A stretch of DNA of 64,000 nt, taken from the NCBI GenBank assembly GCA_036675475.1, contig JAKFEY010000001.1, forward strand, positions 11,590-75,589. Reading direction: 5' to 3'. Position numbers and translations under genes: made by a program. The DNA is from JALYRV01 sp036675475. Its GTDB lineage: Bacteria; Acidobacteriota; Vicinamibacteria; Vicinamibacterales; SCN-69-37. Positions 24,903 through 33,228 of the stretch are shown here, piece by piece. The notes beneath the pieces are model-generated. The model saw only the letters and a list, made by a program, of their open reading frames with translations, made no database searches and was not told the origin of the DNA. Numbering within the stretch: the first letter of the stretch is position 1; every line of letters begins with the position of its first letter.

Positions 24903-27821
24903 ATGTCTCACATTCCGTCGCTCAGGCAGGCCCGTCCGGCCGCAGCCCTCATTCTTTTTGCCGCAGTTCTCGCTTCGTCAGCCGCGCCGTCGGCGCGGCA
25001 GGCGCGCGGCGCGCAGCGCATCGACGAGGAATACACGAAGCTGATTCGCGAGCATTCCACCGAGAAGCGCGTGATGACCGAGCTGGTCGATCACCTGCCG
25101 GCATCCGACACGGTGCCGACGCCGCTGAAGGTGCTCGGCTACGTTCCCGGCACACCCGGGAAGATGACGTATCACTCCGAAATCGTCCGGTACCTGCAGG
25201 CGCTCGACAAGGCGTCGGACCGGGTGACGATGACGGTGATCGGCAAGAGCGACGAGGGCCGCGACATGGTCAGCGTCACGATTGCGGATGAAGCGACGAT
25301 TCGCAGCCTCGACAAGTACAAGCAGATCACGGCGCAGCTGACCGACCCGCGCAAGATCTCGGACGAGCAGGCGCGGCAGCTCGTCGCCACCGGCAAGCCG
25401 ATCTACTACGCGATGGGCAGCATCCATTCGACGGAGTACGGCAGCCCCGAGATGCTGATGGAGCTCGCGTATCGGCTTGCGGTGGGCGAGTCGCCGTTCA
25501 TCCAGCAGATTCGCAACAACATCATCTTCGTGCTGACGCCGGCCACCGAAGTGGACGGCCGCGAGCGCGCGGTCGACAACTTCCGCTTCCAGCAGGCGAA
25601 CCCGGGCGAGCCGGCGCCCGGCATGGTGTATTGGGGCAAGTACGTCGCGCACGACAACAACCGCGACGCGATGGCGCAGGGCCTGCGGCTCACGCAGGTG
25701 ATGATGAAGACGTTCCTCGACTGGCATCCCACCGTGTGGCACGACCTGCACGAGTCGGTGACGCTGCTCTACACCTCCACCGGCACCGGCCCCTACAACC
25801 CCATCGTCGACGCCATCCAGGTGGACGAGTGGTGGCTGCTGGCCAAGACCGAGATCATGGAGATGACCAAGCGCGGCGTGCCGGGCATCTGGACCTACAA
25901 CTTCTATGACGGCTGGGTGCCGAACTATCTGTTCTGGATCGCCAACACGCACAACTCGATCGGCCGGTTCTACGAGACGCAGAGCTACCGCGGCACGAAC
26001 TACGCGCTGGGCGCGGCGCAGAGCCGCGAATGGTACCGGCCGAATCCGACGCCGGCCAACGTGCAGTGGGGGCCGCGCAGCAACATCAACATGCAGCAGT
26101 CGGCGCTGCTGCTCGCGCTGAACCACGTCGCGAAGAACAAAGAGACGTATCTCGACAACTACTACGTGAAGGCCAAGCGCGCGATCGCGCGCGGCAAGGA
26201 CGGCACGGACGTGCCGAACGCGTATGTGATTCCCGCGGCGCAGCACACCGCGGCGCATGCCGCCGATCTCGTGAACATGGTGCGCATCCAGGGCGGCGAA
26301 GTGCACCGCGCGACGTCGGCGTTCAAGGCGGGCGGGGTTGACGTGGCGGCGGGCGACTACATCCTGCGGATGGATCAGCCGTACGGCCCGCTCGTCGAGA
26401 CGATCATGGGCGTGCAGTGGTATCCGGCCGACAACCCGCGGCCGTACGACGACCTGGGCTGGACGTTCCCGTACCTGCGCAACGTCAAGCACCACGTCAT
26501 TCGCGACAAGGCCATCCTCACGCAGCCGATGACGCTGATGACGGCCGACGCGAAGCTGACCGGCGGCGCGTCGGGCACCGGCCGCACGCTCGTCATCAAT
26601 CACACCACCGACAACAACCTCGCGACGTTCCGCTTCATGCACCCGAAGGTGAAGATGCTCGCGGCCGAGAAGGAGTTCGAGGCTGGCGGGAAGAAGTTCG
26701 TGGCCGGCTCGTTCATCATTCCGGACGCGGATCGCGCGACGCTCGACACGTCGCTGACCTCGCTCGGCATTGCGGCGGTGGCGGTGGATGCGATGCCCTC
26801 GGTGGCGACGCACGACCTCGACGTGCCGCGCGTCGGCTACATCCACACGTGGACCAACACGCAGGATGAAGGCTGGGTGCGCCTGGCGTTCGATCACTAC
26901 AAGATTCCGTACACGTATTTCGCCGACAACACCATTCGCGCCGGCGCGAACCTGAAGGCGAAGTACGACGTGATCATCTTTCCGCACACGAGCGGCAGCG
27001 CCGCGTCGATCCTGACGGGGCGGACCGGGCCGACGCCGGTGGAGTACAAGAAGAGCAGCGTCACGCCGAACATGGGCGGCGTCGACGAAACCAGCGACAT
27101 GCGCGGCGGCCTCACGCGCGACGGCCTGCGCGAGCTCGAGAAGTTCGTCGCCGAAGGCGGCGTGCTCATCACCGAAGGCGTCACGTCGACGCTGTTCCCC
27201 GAGTACCGCCTCACCGAGGGCGTGACCATTGAACAGGCCGAGGGCTTGTGGGCGCCCGGCTCGGTGCTGAAGGCGAACTTCGCCGACAAATCGAGCCCGC
27301 TCGCGTACGGCTATAACCAGAACGCCATCGGCGTCTACTTCGACTCGTCGCCGGTGATGCGCGTCGGCAACGCCGGCTTCGGCGGCGGGCGCGGCCGCGC
27401 GGGCGGTCCGGATCTCGGCCAGCCGAATCAGCAGCCGAACGCCGCGGCGCCGCGGCTCACCACGCTCGAGGGCGGAACGGCGCCGACGCCGGCTGGTGCC
27501 GCGCGCGCGGGTGGCGGCGGTGCTGGTCGCGGCGGTGGTGGCGGACGCGGCGGCGGCGGCGGACAGTTCGCCGCTGCATCGGCGCCCGGCCAGCCGCGCG
27601 TGATCCTGCAGTTCCCGAACGAGGCCGACGACCTGCTGCTGTCAGGCGGCCTGGTCGGCGGCGAGGCGCTGACCGGACGCGCCGTGCTCGTCGACGCGCC
27701 GCTCGGCAAAGGCCACGTCGTGATGTTCGCCACGCGCCCCTACTGGCGCTGGCAGACGCACGGCCTGTTCTTCCTCGGCTTCAACGCGATGCTGCACTGG
27801 AACGATCTGGACGCGAAGTAG
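24903..27821 (+). CDS. Secreted M14-family zinc carboxypeptidase
   Basis: This 972-residue protein has a signal peptide (cleavage near SAAPSARQ). The M14 catalytic domain (residues about 75-430) has the zinc pair in GSIHSTEYGSPEM and a downstream His in WHDLHESVTLL. A long C-terminal part holds a glutamine-amidotransferase-like fold (DVIIFPHTSGSA and GVLITEGVTSTLFPE, about 690-780), a Gly-rich linker (GGGGAGRGGGGGRGG) and a final beta-rich segment. Large proteins of this layout are common in acidobacteria and probably digest extracellular peptides. The Gly-rich linker is likely disordered. Confidence 0.85.
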   Translation: MSHIPSLRQARPAAALILFAAVLASSAAPSARQARGAQRIDEEYTKLIREHSTEKRVMTELVDHLPASDTVPTPLKVLGYVPGTPGKMTYHSEIVRYLQALDKASDRVTMTVIGKSDEGRDMVSVTIADEATIRSLDKYKQITAQLTDPRKISDEQARQLVATGKPIYYAMGSIHSTEYGSPEMLMELAYRLAVGESPFIQQIRNNIIFVLTPATEVDGRERAVDNFRFQQANPGEPAPGMVYWGKYVAHDNNRDAMAQGLRLTQVMMKTFLDWHPTVWHDLHESVTLLYTSTGTGPYNPIVDAIQVDEWWLLAKTEIMEMTKRGVPGIWTYNFYDGWVPNYLFWIANTHNSIGRFYETQSYRGTNYALGAAQSREWYRPNPTPANVQWGPRSNINMQQSALLLALNHVAKNKETYLDNYYVKAKRAIARGKDGTDVPNAYVIPAAQHTAAHAADLVNMVRIQGGEVHRATSAFKAGGVDVAAGDYILRMDQPYGPLVETIMGVQWYPADNPRPYDDLGWTFPYLRNVKHHVIRDKAILTQPMTLMTADAKLTGGASGTGRTLVINHTTDNNLATFRFMHPKVKMLAAEKEFEAGGKKFVAGSFIIPDADRATLDTSLTSLGIAAVAVDAMPSVATHDLDVPRVGYIHTWTNTQDEGWVRLAFDHYKIPYTYFADNTIRAGANLKAKYDVIIFPHTSGSAASILTGRTGPTPVEYKKSSVTPNMGGVDETSDMRGGLTRDGLRELEKFVAEGGVLITEGVTSTLFPEYRLTEGVTIEQAEGLWAPGSVLKANFADKSSPLAYGYNQNAIGVYFDSSPVMRVGNAGFGGGRGRAGGPDLGQPNQQPNAAAPRLTTLEGGTAPTPAGAARAGGGGAGRGGGGGRGGGGGQFAAASAPGQPRVILQFPNEADDLLLSGGLVGGEALTGRAVLVDAPLGKGHVVMFATRPYWRWQTHGLFFLGFNAMLHWNDLDAK

Positions 27822-27823
27822 GC

Positions 27824-27860
27824 AGGCTCCAGGCTCCAGGCTCCAGGCTTCAGACTCCAG
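27824..27860. repeat. AGGCTCC heptamer tandem repeat
   Basis: Four near-identical 7-bp units then degenerate copies, between the peptidase stop and its terminator. Confidence 0.85.
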
Positions 27861-27866
27861 ACATGA

Positions 27867-27902
27867 CCCCGGGCGGACAACGCCGCCCGGGGTTTTTCTT
27901 TT
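27867..27902 (+). terminator. Rho-independent terminator of the M14 peptidase gene
   Basis: A perfect 10-bp stem (27867-27876 with 27883-27892), 6-base loop and a T-rich tail TTTTTCTTTT. Confidence 0.92.
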
Positions 27903-27904
27903 AA

Positions 27905-27937
27905 GCCTCTGGTCTCGGGCCTCTGGCCTCTGGCCTA
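27905..27937. repeat. GGCCTCT heptamer tandem repeat
   Basis: About four imperfect GGCCTCT units occupy the region where a ribosome binding site for the next gene would be expected. Confidence 0.8.
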
Positions 27938-27938
27938 T

Positions 27939-29021
27939 ATGATCGTCCATGTGAACATCGCCATCGTCGGCGCCGGGATCGTCGGGTGCGCCATCGCGCA
28001 CGAGGTCGCGGCGCGCGGGGCGAAGGTCACGGTGTTCGAGCGGCGCGGGGTGGCGCGCGGGGCGAGCTGGGCGTCGGCGGGCGTGCTTGCGCCGTGGATC
28101 GAAGCGCAGGAGCAGGGACCGCTGCACGAGATGTGCGCGCGCAGCCTCGGGATGTACGACGACTTCGTCGAGCGCGTGCGGCGCGACGGCGGCGCGGCGT
28201 TCGAGTACGCGCGGCCAGGCACACTCGAAGTCGCCTATACAGAGGAACAGGCCGAGGCGCTGCAACAAACCGCGCGCACGCTGGCCGCGTCCGCTGCGCG
28301 CGCGGAATGGCTCGATCGCGATGCGGCGCGCGCCCTCGAGCCGGCCGTCAACGAGTTCATCCTCGGCGGCCTCCGCATCGATGAACATGGCTTCGCGGAG
28401 ATGCCCGGCATGGTCGACGCAATCGCCTCGGCGGCGCGCATGCGCGGTGCGGCCTTTCATGCGCCGGTCGACGTCGCGAAAATCGAACCTGCGCCGGGCG
28501 GCCTCGTCCGCGTGCAGGCCAACGGCACCCCGCAAACCTTCGATCGCGTCGTCATCGCCGGCGGCAGCTGGACCAACCGGCTGAAGGCCGGGGGCCCGAG
28601 AATCAGTCCTGTCAAGGGACAGCTCGTGCGGCTGCGCTTTGATGCCGCTCCGGCCACGCGTGTGCTATGGTCCGACGCCTGCTATATGGTTCCCTGGCAG
28701 GACGGGACGCTGCTGGTTGGCGCGACAATGGAAGACGCCGGCTTCGACGAGCGCCCGACATCGGCGGCGGTGGCGTCGCTGCTGGCCGCGGCGGCGCTGC
28801 TGGTGCCGGCCACGCGCGACGCGACCTTTGTGGACGTGCGCGCCGGGCTGCGGCCCGCGCCCTCGGACGAGGAGGGCGTGCCGTTTATCGGGCCGTCGCC
28901 GTCGATCGCCAACGTGACGATTGCGGCGGGACATTTCAGGAACGGCGTCCTGCTGGCGCCGCTCACGGCGAAGCTGGCCGCGGATCAGGTGCTGGGAGAC
29001 TCGAATGCCGAAGCTGACTGA
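27939..29021 (+). CDS. Glycine oxidase-like FAD-dependent oxidoreductase (ThiO type)
   Basis: DAAO-superfamily flavoenzyme of 360 residues: the Rossmann motif IAIVGAGIVGCAIAHEVAARG at the start, ARGASWASAGVLAPW, RIDEHGFAEMPGMVDA and the C-terminal GHFRNGVLLAPLTAKL. ThiO makes the glyoxylate imine for thiazole synthesis; other members deaminate different amino acids. No other thiamine gene is near. A GTG at 27951 is an alternative start: it gives the usual NIAIVGAG N-terminus and has TATGAT 8 bases before it, consistent with a leaderless message. It overlaps the next gene by 17 bases. Confidence 0.8.
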   Translation: MIVHVNIAIVGAGIVGCAIAHEVAARGAKVTVFERRGVARGASWASAGVLAPWIEAQEQGPLHEMCARSLGMYDDFVERVRRDGGAAFEYARPGTLEVAYTEEQAEALQQTARTLAASAARAEWLDRDAARALEPAVNEFILGGLRIDEHGFAEMPGMVDAIASAARMRGAAFHAPVDVAKIEPAPGGLVRVQANGTPQTFDRVVIAGGSWTNRLKAGGPRISPVKGQLVRLRFDAAPATRVLWSDACYMVPWQDGTLLVGATMEDAGFDERPTSAAVASLLAAAALLVPATRDATFVDVRAGLRPAPSDEEGVPFIGPSPSIANVTIAAGHFRNGVLLAPLTAKLAADQVLGDSNAEAD

Positions 29022-29316
29022 CGATCAAATCAACGCGCGGCTGCCAAAACTGCAGGGATGGTCGCGGCAGGGCGACGCGCTCACGCGCACGTTCGCCTTC
29101 CGCTCCTACGCCGATGCCGTGGCGTTCGTCGTCCGCGTCGCGTTCGAGGCCGAGGCCAACGATCATCATCCCGATGTCGCGTGGAGCTTCCGCAAGGTGA
29201 CGCTGAACTGGTCGACGCACAGCGACGGCGGCATCACCGACAAGGACTTCGACGGCGCCGCCGCCGCCGATCGCATCGCCTCGTCCACGCCGCAGTCGAC
29301 CGCCCAGAAGTCCTGA
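29005..29316 (+). CDS. phhB: Pterin-4a-carbinolamine dehydratase
   Basis: This 103-residue protein has the PCD active-site pattern EANDHHPDV followed by VTLNWSTHSDGGITDKDF. The family dehydrates 4a-hydroxytetrahydropterin after aromatic amino acid hydroxylation and can act in other roles. The ATG is preceded by GGGAG and lies inside the end of the ThiO-like gene. No phenylalanine hydroxylase is in the window. Confidence 0.88.
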   Translation: MPKLTDDQINARLPKLQGWSRQGDALTRTFAFRSYADAVAFVVRVAFEAEANDHHPDVAWSFRKVTLNWSTHSDGGITDKDFDGAAAADRIASSTPQSTAQKS

Positions 29317-29320
29317 CCGC

Positions 29321-29800
29321 ATGCAGCTGAAGGGCAGCTACAGCGCGCGTGAAGTGGCCGCCTTCACCGGGCTGTCGGCCCGCCAGCTGCAGTGGTGGGA
29401 CACGCACGGCGTCTTCCCGCCCGCCGTCGCGCCGAAACGCACCGCCGCCGGCGGCTTCACCGAGCGCCGCTATTCGCCCATCGACACGCTGGATCTGCTC
29501 GTGCTCGCCGAGCTCCGCCGCCGCAAATATTCGGTCGACGACATCCGCCGCATCATCGAGGTGCTGCGCACGCGCTTCGGCGCGCGCCCGCACGAAACGC
29601 TCGAGAACGCCGGCCGCATGACGCTGCTCACCGACGGCACGGAGATCTTCGTGCGGATCGGCGACCGCTATTTCAATTTGCTGCGGGATCCCGAGCAGCC
29701 GCTCCTCGTGGGCGAGGAGCGGCTGAAGGGCGTCAAGGTGAGACGAAAGGCTAGTCGATCGGGAAAACGTCTTCCACGCCCTCGCCGGGCCGCGGAATGA
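29321..29800 (+). CDS. MerR-family transcriptional regulator
   Basis: This 159-residue protein begins SYSAREVAAFTGLSARQLQWWDTHGVFPP, the MerR winged-helix motif, followed by FTERRYSPIDTLDLLVLAELRRR and the expected wing and dimer helix. No cysteine pattern for metal sensing is seen, so the ligand is unknown. The last 50 bases overlap the convergent shell-protein gene; the basic C-terminal tail is encoded there. Confidence 0.82.
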   Translation: MQLKGSYSAREVAAFTGLSARQLQWWDTHGVFPPAVAPKRTAAGGFTERRYSPIDTLDLLVLAELRRRKYSVDDIRRIIEVLRTRFGARPHETLENAGRMTLLTDGTEIFVRIGDRYFNLLRDPEQPLLVGEERLKGVKVRRKASRSGKRLPRPRRAAE

Positions 29801-30041
29801 CATGCACGCCGACGAGCTGACCGACTTTGCGCGCGGCGGCGGCGCCGGCGTCGGTGGCCGCTTTCACCGACGCGGTGTCGCCGCGGACGATGGCGGTGAC
29901 CATGCCGGCGTCGACTTTCTGCCAGCCGACGAAGTCGACGTTCGCGGCTTTCACCATCGCGTCCGCCGCTTCGATCATCCCGACCAGGCCGATCGTTTCG
30001 ACCATGCCGAGCGCGTCGCCGTCATGTTTCTTCTGCGCCAC
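29751..30041 (-). CDS. Bacterial microcompartment shell protein, single-domain BMC-H
   Basis: This 96-residue protein has the complete Pfam-BMC fold signature: LGMVETIGLVGMIEAADAMVKAANV, then a V-V-GDTASVKAATDAGAAAA segment and HVIPRPGEGVEDVFP, much like PduA/EutM shell hexamers. It starts with GTG at 30041, two bases after the stop of the secreted-protein gene. No other shell gene, pentamer or signature enzyme is in the window. It may therefore be an orphan shell subunit or part of a locus scattered in the genome. Confidence 0.9.
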   Translation of the reverse strand: MAQKKHDGDALGMVETIGLVGMIEAADAMVKAANVDFVGWQKVDAGMVTAIVRGDTASVKAATDAGAAAARKVGQLVGVHVIPRPGEGVEDVFPID

Positions 30042-30043
30042 GT

Positions 30044-30739
30044 TTACTTCTTTCCGAAGCCGGTGACGACCACGTCGAGGTTGTGGCTCGCGCGCAGGCC
30101 GTAGATGCCGTCGGTCGACGCGAGCTTGTCGGCGCCGATGAGCGCGGCCTTGTCGAACGACGCCACGACCTGGCCATTGATCGCGCACGAGGCCGTGCCG
30201 TCCTTCACCGTCCAGGCGATCGTCTGGGTGACGCCGTCGGCGCCGGCCTTGTTGACGGCGGCGTGCGCCGCGGGCCGCACGCGGCCGCCTTCGCCGGGCG
30301 CCGGCGCGAAGTTCACGACCTTGCCGCCACTGAAGCCACGCACGAGGTAGGTGCCGTTGCTGTACGCGAGGCAATACACCAGGTTCGGCGCGTCGGTGTC
30401 GAGATCCTTGCCGCCGATGAAGATGCCGTACGGATGCGGATGGCCCGCATCGGGCTTGGCTTCCTTGAACGTCGCGCTGACGGTGTAGTTGCCCGACGCC
30501 TTGTTGGCGTCGTTCCAGTAGAACGCGGCCGGACCGATGGTCAGGTGCAGGTCGTCGCCCGCCTTCGCGAACTTCGAGTCGTTGATGGTCAGGCCCTTTT
30601 TCACGGCCCCGGCGTCGATCTTGCCCTTCCATCCGTCGACGGCAATGCCGCCGCCGGTCACCTTGCGGTCGGCGTCCTGGGCCAGGGCAAGGCCCGGCAC
30701 CGCGAGAGCGAGCGCGAATACGAGAGAGATCCTCTTCAT
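30044..30739 (-). CDS. Secreted concanavalin-like protein of unknown function
   Basis: This 231-residue protein has a signal peptide (MKRISLVFALALAVPGLALAQ). The body resembles the jelly-roll of DUF1080-type proteins: FYWNDANKASGNYTVSATF, PHPYGIFIGGKDLD, YCLAYSNGTYLVRGF and a final YGLRASHNLDVVV. It may bind a carbohydrate or other small ligand outside the cytoplasm. It lies between the PLP enzyme gene (10-bp gap) and the shell-protein gene (2-bp gap). Confidence 0.75.
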   Translation of the reverse strand: MKRISLVFALALAVPGLALAQDADRKVTGGGIAVDGWKGKIDAGAVKKGLTINDSKFAKAGDDLHLTIGPAAFYWNDANKASGNYTVSATFKEAKPDAGHPHPYGIFIGGKDLDTDAPNLVYCLAYSNGTYLVRGFSGGKVVNFAPAPGEGGRVRPAAHAAVNKAGADGVTQTIAWTVKDGTASCAINGQVVASFDKAALIGADKLASTDGIYGLRASHNLDVVVTGFGKK

Positions 30740-30749
30740 AGAGCGAATC

Positions 30750-31874
30750 CTACAGGATCCGGCCCCGGGCGGCCACAGGAACGCTTTCGGCCACCATCTC
30801 GCCGTCGAGCAGGTGCACGATATCGACCATATTCGAGACGACGCAGGAGTGATTCGGGATGATGCGCACGCGATCGCCAATCGCGAGGGCAGGCGCATCC
30901 GGCGCGACTTTCACCGTGGCGTGCTCTTCGGACAGGCGCTCGATCGTGAAGCCGTCGTGCGGCCGCAGCGCCGCATCCGGCGAGGGGGAGAGGGCGCCGT
31001 ACCCGGCAAGCGGCGAAAACCCGCGCGCGCCGTCGTTGGTGAGGGTCTTGCTGCCCGCGTCCAGGATGATTCGGCCGGGATGCTTCGCGACCACCGTTGA
31101 AAGCACCGTCAGCGCGCAGTCGTCCACCGTCGCCGCGCCGAGGCCGACCTGCGTGCGGTCGAAGTACACGTAGTTCCCAGGCCGCAGTTCGGTGGGGCCC
31201 GGATGGGTCACCGAGAAGCGCGCGGTTGGCGTGGAGCCGATGCTGATCTCGTCAATCGCCACGCCCTTCTTCCGCATGTGCGCGGCCAGCCGCGTCATCG
31301 CGTTCACTTCTTCTTCCGCAATCAGCCGCAGCGCCGCTTCGGAGGACGCGTGGTAGCCGTGGCCCGCGTGGCTCAGGATGCCGCGCAGCTTCAGCCCGGG
31401 CAGCGTCGCGACCAGCGAAATCAGATGCGGCGCTTCAGGCGACACCGGGTCGACCCCGCAACGATGAAAGCCGACGTCGATCTTCACGAGCACGTCGAGC
31501 GTCCTGCCCGCCCTCTTCATCACATTCGCCCACGCCGTCGCCACTTCCGCATCATCAACAATGATCGACAGGCGGGTGCGATCCATGAGCGGCAGGATCA
31601 GGTCCTGCTTCGACGGATGAACGGGATAGGGAATGCGGATGTCGGGGATGCCGGCGTCGGCAAACACCGCCGCCTCCGACGGCTTCGCGCAGCAGATGCC
31701 GGTGGCGCCGCGCGCGAGCTGCTGCCGCGCGATGGCGGGCACCTTGTGTGTCTTGGCGTGCGGGCGCAGCAGCAGGCCGGCCGCGTCGGCCGCGCGCTGC
31801 ATGGTGTCGATGTTGCGGGTCACCCGGGCGGTGTCGATGACGACCGCGGGTGTCGGGAGGTCCGTGATCTGCAC
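30750..31874 (-). CDS. Fold-III PLP enzyme, D-threonine aldolase / D-serine dehydratase type
   Basis: This 374-residue protein has the alanine-racemase-type barrel: TPAVVIDTARVTRNIDTM, the PLP lysine in RPHAKTHKVPAI, KIDVGFHRCGV and SHAGHGYH. Its C-terminal domain has IPNHSCVVSNMVDIVHLL, the His-x-Cys metal site of D-serine dehydratase and D-threonine aldolase. These cleave D-3-hydroxy amino acids and need a divalent metal. A proline/serine-rich insertion (YGALSPSPDAALRP) looks repeat-derived. It is in the run with DUF1501 (10-bp gap). Confidence 0.85.
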   Translation of the reverse strand: MQITDLPTPAVVIDTARVTRNIDTMQRAADAAGLLLRPHAKTHKVPAIARQQLARGATGICCAKPSEAAVFADAGIPDIRIPYPVHPSKQDLILPLMDRTRLSIIVDDAEVATAWANVMKRAGRTLDVLVKIDVGFHRCGVDPVSPEAPHLISLVATLPGLKLRGILSHAGHGYHASSEAALRLIAEEEVNAMTRLAAHMRKKGVAIDEISIGSTPTARFSVTHPGPTELRPGNYVYFDRTQVGLGAATVDDCALTVLSTVVAKHPGRIILDAGSKTLTNDGARGFSPLAGYGALSPSPDAALRPHDGFTIERLSEEHATVKVAPDAPALAIGDRVRIIPNHSCVVSNMVDIVHLLDGEMVAESVPVAARGRIL

Positions 31875-31884
31875 GGATGCAACG

Positions 31885-33120
31885 TTAACTCATGAAGCCC
31901 GCAAAACGCTTCTCGTCGATCTTGTAGCCTGGAAAGACGTTCGAGGCATCGCGCAGCTCGAGGTGACGCGTCACGACTTCGGCAAAGACGTCGCGGAAGT
32001 CCGTGGTGATCGCGAGATCGCGTCCCTGCCAGCGCTGCTCGACCTCGAGGCCGGGCCAGCGGCCGTAGACCTTGCGTCCTTTCACGCCCGCGCCGAGCGC
32101 GATCATGGCGTTGCCGTGGCCGTGGTCAGTGCCGCGGTTGCCGTTCTCGGCCACCGTGCGGCCGAACTCAGACATCGTGAGGATCACGACGTCGCGCATG
32201 CCCTCGCCGAGGTCGGTCGCCAGCGCCGCGATGCCGCGCGCGAAGTCGTCAAGACGGTTGGCGATCTGTCCGGTGGCCGCGCCTTCGTTGGCGTGATGGT
32301 CCCACTGGCCCGATTCCGCGAACGCGATCTCGAGCCCGACGTCGGCCTTGACCAGCTGCGCGATCTGCCGCAGCGACTCGCCGTACGGCGACCGCGGATA
32401 TTGCGCGCCGTTGGCGGGCGTATAGCGCGCGGGGTCGACGTCTTTCAGCGCGCGCACGGCGTCGAAGGCGTCCTTGCCGGTGCGGCCGAGGACCTGGTCT
32501 GCGGCCGCGGCGTACTCCGCTTCGAAGGACGCCTGCACGTTCGCGGTGGCCTGGCCCGCGCGGATGCCGAACTGATCGAGCCGCGCAATCGCCAGCGCGG
32601 GCGCCGTGCCCTGCAGTGTGCGCGGCAGCTGCGGCGCCAGCGCCACGGCGCGGAACGGCGTCGCCTTCTGATGTTCCTTCGCGTGCAGATACCGATTGAG
32701 CCAGCCGTCGCGCGTGCTCTTCACGCCCGGCGTGCCGCTCTCCATGTAGTCCTGCGCGTCGAAGTGCGAGCGCGTGTCGTCGTGCGATCCGGTGGCGTGA
32801 ACGATGGCCAGCTCGCCGCGATCCCAGAAGGGTTTCAACGGCGACATGCGCGGATTGAGCCCGAAGAAGCCGTCGAGATCGATCGCGCCGTCGGGCCGTC
32901 CAGGCTGTCCCACCGCGATGCTCGGCCGCGCGCGGTAATAGCCCGCGTCGCCGAACGGCACGATCATGTTGAGGCCGTCGACTGCGCCGCGCTGGAAGAT
33001 GGTGATGAGCACCTTGTGGCGCTCAGCTGCCCACGCCGTCCGCGCCAGAAAGGTGGGCGCGAAGCCCAGGCTCACGAGCGCCATGCCGCCGTTCTTGAGG
33101 AAGATGCGCCTGTCGATCAT
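31885..33120 (-). CDS. DUF1501 secreted protein
   Basis: This 411-residue protein has a Tat-like N-terminus (IDRRIFLKNGGMALVSLGFAP) and the alkaline-phosphatase-like DUF1501 motifs ITIFQRGAVDGLNMIVPFGD, HSHFDAQDYME and MSEFGRTVAENGNRGTDHGHG. DUF1501 and DUF1800 are a conserved pair of unknown joint function, exported and possibly involved in cell-surface or particle assembly. The ATG at 33120 has AAAGG upstream. The next gene upstream encodes the DUF1800 partner. Confidence 0.88.
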   Translation of the reverse strand: MIDRRIFLKNGGMALVSLGFAPTFLARTAWAAERHKVLITIFQRGAVDGLNMIVPFGDAGYYRARPSIAVGQPGRPDGAIDLDGFFGLNPRMSPLKPFWDRGELAIVHATGSHDDTRSHFDAQDYMESGTPGVKSTRDGWLNRYLHAKEHQKATPFRAVALAPQLPRTLQGTAPALAIARLDQFGIRAGQATANVQASFEAEYAAAADQVLGRTGKDAFDAVRALKDVDPARYTPANGAQYPRSPYGESLRQIAQLVKADVGLEIAFAESGQWDHHANEGAATGQIANRLDDFARGIAALATDLGEGMRDVVILTMSEFGRTVAENGNRGTDHGHGNAMIALGAGVKGRKVYGRWPGLEVEQRWQGRDLAITTDFRDVFAEVVTRHLELRDASNVFPGYKIDEKRFAGFMS

Positions 33121-33228
33121 TGCTGCGCCTTTCAACGCGTTGGCCTTCCGCAAGCTTTCTTCGCGCTCGCGATTAGACGCTCGCGCTCAGAAACTTGCTC
33201 ACGGCCACCGCTCTACAATCGATTCCGT

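Noticed and set aside
24978..26987. Long minus-strand frame opposite the M14 peptidase
   Set aside because: Composition (Arg/His/Val-rich) is that of a GC-driven antisense frame; the plus-strand frame has clear M14 motifs.
29751..30739. Encapsulated metabolosome operon
   Set aside because: Only one shell gene is present; no pentamer, trimer or signature enzyme is in the window.
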